A program made the position numbers and the translations under genes. The notes below the pieces were generated by a model, which saw nothing but the letters and a program-made list of their open reading frames with translations, did not search any database and was not told where the DNA came from. Shown here in pieces: positions 5,444 through 7,420 of a stretch of DNA of 7,420 nucleotides; position 1 is the stretch's first letter; each line of letters starts with the position of its first letter. Location: NCBI GenBank assembly GCA_017515125.1, contig JAFWHP010000023.1:1-7420 (forward strand). Reading direction: 5' to 3'. This DNA is from Candidatus Saccharimonadota bacterium (GTDB lineage: Bacteria > Patescibacteriota > Saccharimonadia > Saccharimonadales > Saccharimonadaceae).

Positions 5444-7180
5444 ATGGGTAGTTCTATAAAAAAGCGTGGGCGCAAGATTATAAGGAAGTTTTCTCGAGCG
5501 ACTGCGCGTGCGGGCGAGGAGAGCAAGGAGCATATCAAAGAGAATTTTTTGTCGCGACTAGGTAGTGTAGGAAATATTAAACTCTTAGTGTTTGAATGGG
5601 GCCTGCTCATAGTCGCGTTGGTTTTACTTGCTATAGCACAGGCATTTTGGTTTGCGGGAACTTACGCGGAGGATGTTTTCGTCAATGGAGGTAATTATAT
5701 CGAAGCCACACTGGGTGATGTAAGTTCGATGAATCCTTTGTTCGCCACGACGAATAGCGAAAAAGTATTGAGCCGGTTGATGTTTGGAACTTTATCGGCA
5801 ATCGACTACTCTGGGCAGCCAGGAATAGGACTTGCCAGCTCAATACAGGCAAGCGAAGATGGAAGAATCTGGACGGTTCGACTACGCGAAGGTTTGAAGT
5901 GGTCAGACGGAGCGCCAATTACGAGCGACGACGTGATTTTTACCGCTGAGCTGATCAAAAATCCAAAGGTTGACTCGATTTACGATTCTAATTTGACAAA
6001 TGTGAAAGTGTCGCTCGGCGAGAACTCGGAAATTATTTTCACTCTCCCGTCGGCTTATGCAGATTTTATGTCGGCCCTGAGCTTTCCAATTTTACCGAAA
6101 CATATCCTAGAAGGGAGCAACCCGGAGACTTTAATTGAAAACGCTTTTTCTAGTACGCCTGTAACTTCTGGTCCTTTTACGTACAATGCCCTGCAATCTA
6201 CCTCTAAAACCGACGAGAAAGTAATATATTTATCGGCGAATCCGTATTATTATAAAGGGAGGCCAATGGTCAACAGCTTTGGTATCCATACTTATCAAAC
6301 TAGAGAGGCTATCGTTTCGGCTTTAAATTCCGGTTCGGTTACGGCGACAGCAGAGTTGAGTGAGGCAGACCGAGAAGCTATTACAAATAGTCAGTACTTA
6401 GAAAAAGATTCCAGCCTTAATTCTGGCGCATTTCTATTCTTCAATACGAAAAATGCCAGCGTCAAAAATCCTGAGCTTCGAAAGGCCGTGCGACAGGGAA
6501 TCGATATTGCCAAAGTACGTGCGCAAGCCCCGGCTACCGCGGTGCTAGATTACCCACTGTTGCAATCGCAAATCAAACTAGGTAGTTATCCAGAAATACC
6601 AGCATACGACAAAGAAGCTGCTAGGGCAAAAATCCATGAGCTGCTCGGAGATGAGCTACCGACGCTTACGATAGCCACTGTTAATGTCGGGGTTCTGCCG
6701 GCCGTCACTAGGACTTTATCTAGTGAGCTTGAAGAATTGGGATTCAAAACAGACGTGATGACATACGAAGAAAACCAAGATTTTATTACGAGCGTAATAT
6801 CACAACGAAGTTATGATTTATTGGTTTATGAGGTGGAACTTGGGGCGGAGCCAGATTTGTTGCCATACTACCACTCATCTCAGGCGCTGAACGGGGGGTT
6901 AAATCTAGCCAACTACCGGAATTTTTTGGTGGACGATCTGTTGCTGGCGGCGCGAGATACTACTGACGAGACATTGAGAATTAAGAAGTACGAGGCATTT
7001 TTGAATTACTGGGTGGATGATGCGCCGGCAATCGGACTTTATCGGCCGAATTTGACTTATTATTACAACCAAAATGTTCGGACTTTCAGTAATGATGTTA
7101 GACTAGTAACAGCGCTAGATCGCTTTACGGATGTGGGGGACTGGGCTATTACGAAGGCTACAAAAAACAAAACACCCTAG
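5444..7180 (+). CDS. Membrane-anchored peptide ABC transporter solute-binding protein (SBP family 5)
   Basis: A 578-aa protein of the oligopeptide/dipeptide-binding family (OppA/DppA-like, SBP_bac_5), which captures peptides for an ABC importer. Residues 1-46 are strongly basic (KKRGRK, RKFSR), followed by one membrane helix (about 47-71), so it is anchored N-in with the binding domain outside. The family signature is clear at 146-168 (LREGLKWSDGAPITSDDV), with IEATLGDVSSMNPLF near the start of the domain (about 86-100), VTSGPF (240-245), and YYKGRP later. There is no cysteine, hence no lipobox; the signal anchor replaces the lipoprotein anchor of other bacteria. The start lies one base after the secG stop without an evident Shine-Dalgarno, so translation is probably coupled. 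No permease or ATPase gene lies in the window. The ligand cannot be told from sequence. Confidence 0.88.
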   Translation: MGSSIKKRGRKIIRKFSRATARAGEESKEHIKENFLSRLGSVGNIKLLVFEWGLLIVALVLLAIAQAFWFAGTYAEDVFVNGGNYIEATLGDVSSMNPLFATTNSEKVLSRLMFGTLSAIDYSGQPGIGLASSIQASEDGRIWTVRLREGLKWSDGAPITSDDVIFTAELIKNPKVDSIYDSNLTNVKVSLGENSEIIFTLPSAYADFMSALSFPILPKHILEGSNPETLIENAFSSTPVTSGPFTYNALQSTSKTDEKVIYLSANPYYYKGRPMVNSFGIHTYQTREAIVSALNSGSVTATAELSEADREAITNSQYLEKDSSLNSGAFLFFNTKNASVKNPELRKAVRQGIDIAKVRAQAPATAVLDYPLLQSQIKLGSYPEIPAYDKEAARAKIHELLGDELPTLTIATVNVGVLPAVTRTLSSELEELGFKTDVMTYEENQDFITSVISQRSYDLLVYEVELGAEPDLLPYYHSSQALNGGLNLANYRNFLVDDLLLAARDTTDETLRIKKYEAFLNYWVDDAPAIGLYRPNLTYYYNQNVRTFSNDVRLVTALDRFTDVGDWAITKATKNKTP

Positions 7181-7205
7181 TTACACTTCGTAGCATCTGC
7201 TGAAT

Positions 7206-7227
7206 AAAAAAATACCGTGACGGTATT
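7206..7227 (-). terminator. Intrinsic terminator of the tRNA-Leu gene
   Basis: AATACCG (7211-7217), loop TGA, and CGGTATT (7221-7227) form a perfect 7-bp stem. On the minus strand it is followed by a T-run (A-run 7206-7212 on plus), so it terminates leftward transcription about 20 bases after the tRNA. It lies between convergent genes and might weakly stop the rightward SBP transcript, though no T-run follows on that strand. Confidence 0.7.
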
Positions 7228-7247
7228 ATATGTAGAATATGTCGAAT

Positions 7248-7338
7248 TGGTGCGCGCGACTGGACTTGAACCAGCACAGCCGTGAATGTGGCCACTACCA
7301 CCTCAAGGTAGCGTGTCTACCAATTCCACCACGCGCGC
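7248..7338 (-). tRNA. tRNA-Leu, anticodon GAG, with encoded CCA
   Basis: On the minus strand the RNA folds as a class II tRNA. The acceptor GCGCGCG pairs with CGCGCGC. The D arm reads GTGGAATTGGTAGACAC, very close to that of bacterial tRNA-Leu. The anticodon arm CTACC-TTGAGGT-GGTAG shows GAG. A long variable arm follows, typical of Leu, then a T arm with TTCAAGT loop, discriminator A (7251), and CCA encoded at 7250-7248. GAG reads CUC and CUU leucine codons. The 88-base body ends at 7251. It is convergent with the SBP gene and has its own promoter and terminator, so it is a monocistronic unit. Confidence 0.96.
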
Positions 7339-7346
7339 ATACTATT

Positions 7347-7355
7347 ATTATAGCA
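7347..7355 (-). promoter_or_regulatory. Extended -10 promoter of tRNA-Leu
   Basis: On the minus strand TGC-TATAAT is a perfect extended -10. It predicts +1 near 7340, only about two bases before the mature tRNA 5' end at 7338. No convincing -35 is present (GTACAC at the 17-bp spacing). Confidence 0.65.
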
Positions 7356-7420
7356 TATTTTTTCAAAAAGTGTACTGGCGATTTGCTGTTTTAGTGAACT
7401 TATCTGTCACTTTAATATCA

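Noticed and set aside
7393..7411. AGTGA/TCACT inverted repeat at the window end
   Set aside because: Only five base pairs and no T-run; too short to call a terminator or operator.

Overview
The window looks like a chromosomal segment of a small-genome Candidate Phyla Radiation bacterium, most likely a Saccharibacterium (TM7). This rests on protein style (a surface protein and a solute-binding protein, both held by one N-terminal membrane helix instead of a lipobox), a shortened cysteine-free UvrC, compact gene spacing and moderate G+C. It is an inference without a marker gene. UGA is used as a stop (uvrC), which argues against the code-25 lineages Gracilibacteria and Absconditabacteria.

Layout. 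Positions 1-590 hold no convincing protein gene, but contain an element with four perfect nested or adjacent inverted repeats (125-292), which looks like an unidentified structured RNA, and a series of weaker hairpins (495-577). These lead to a possible 24-codon ORF (594-668) with a strong ribosome binding site. An intrinsic terminator (638-671, minus strand), a second hairpin and a 14-bp tandem repeat make up the 3' flank of the minus-strand enolase gene (805-2085). Enolase is transcribed divergently from a 576-aa single-pass surface protein of unknown function (2160-3890). Then follow uvrC (3930-5195), secG (5215-5442) and a membrane-anchored oligopeptide-type solute-binding protein (5444-7180), all on the plus strand. 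A minus-strand tRNA-Leu(GAG) with encoded CCA, its own extended -10 promoter and an intrinsic terminator closes the window.

How it works together. The genes are housekeeping (glycolysis, nucleotide excision repair, Sec export, peptide capture, decoding of CUC/CUU). uvrC-secG-SBP probably form a transcription unit, with an extra promoter for secG-SBP inside the 3' end of uvrC. SecG serves the translocon that would export both the surface protein and the solute-binding protein.

The most striking patterns are: (i) promoters of uvrC and eno whose -10 hexamer lies exactly 6 nt before the ATG, predicting leaderless mRNAs beside Shine-Dalgarno-led genes; (ii) a mini-UvrC that keeps both nuclease active sites but lacks the Fe-S cysteines, the interdomain region and the C-terminal helix-hairpin-helix; (iii) the structured intergenic element, which I cannot assign to any family I know.
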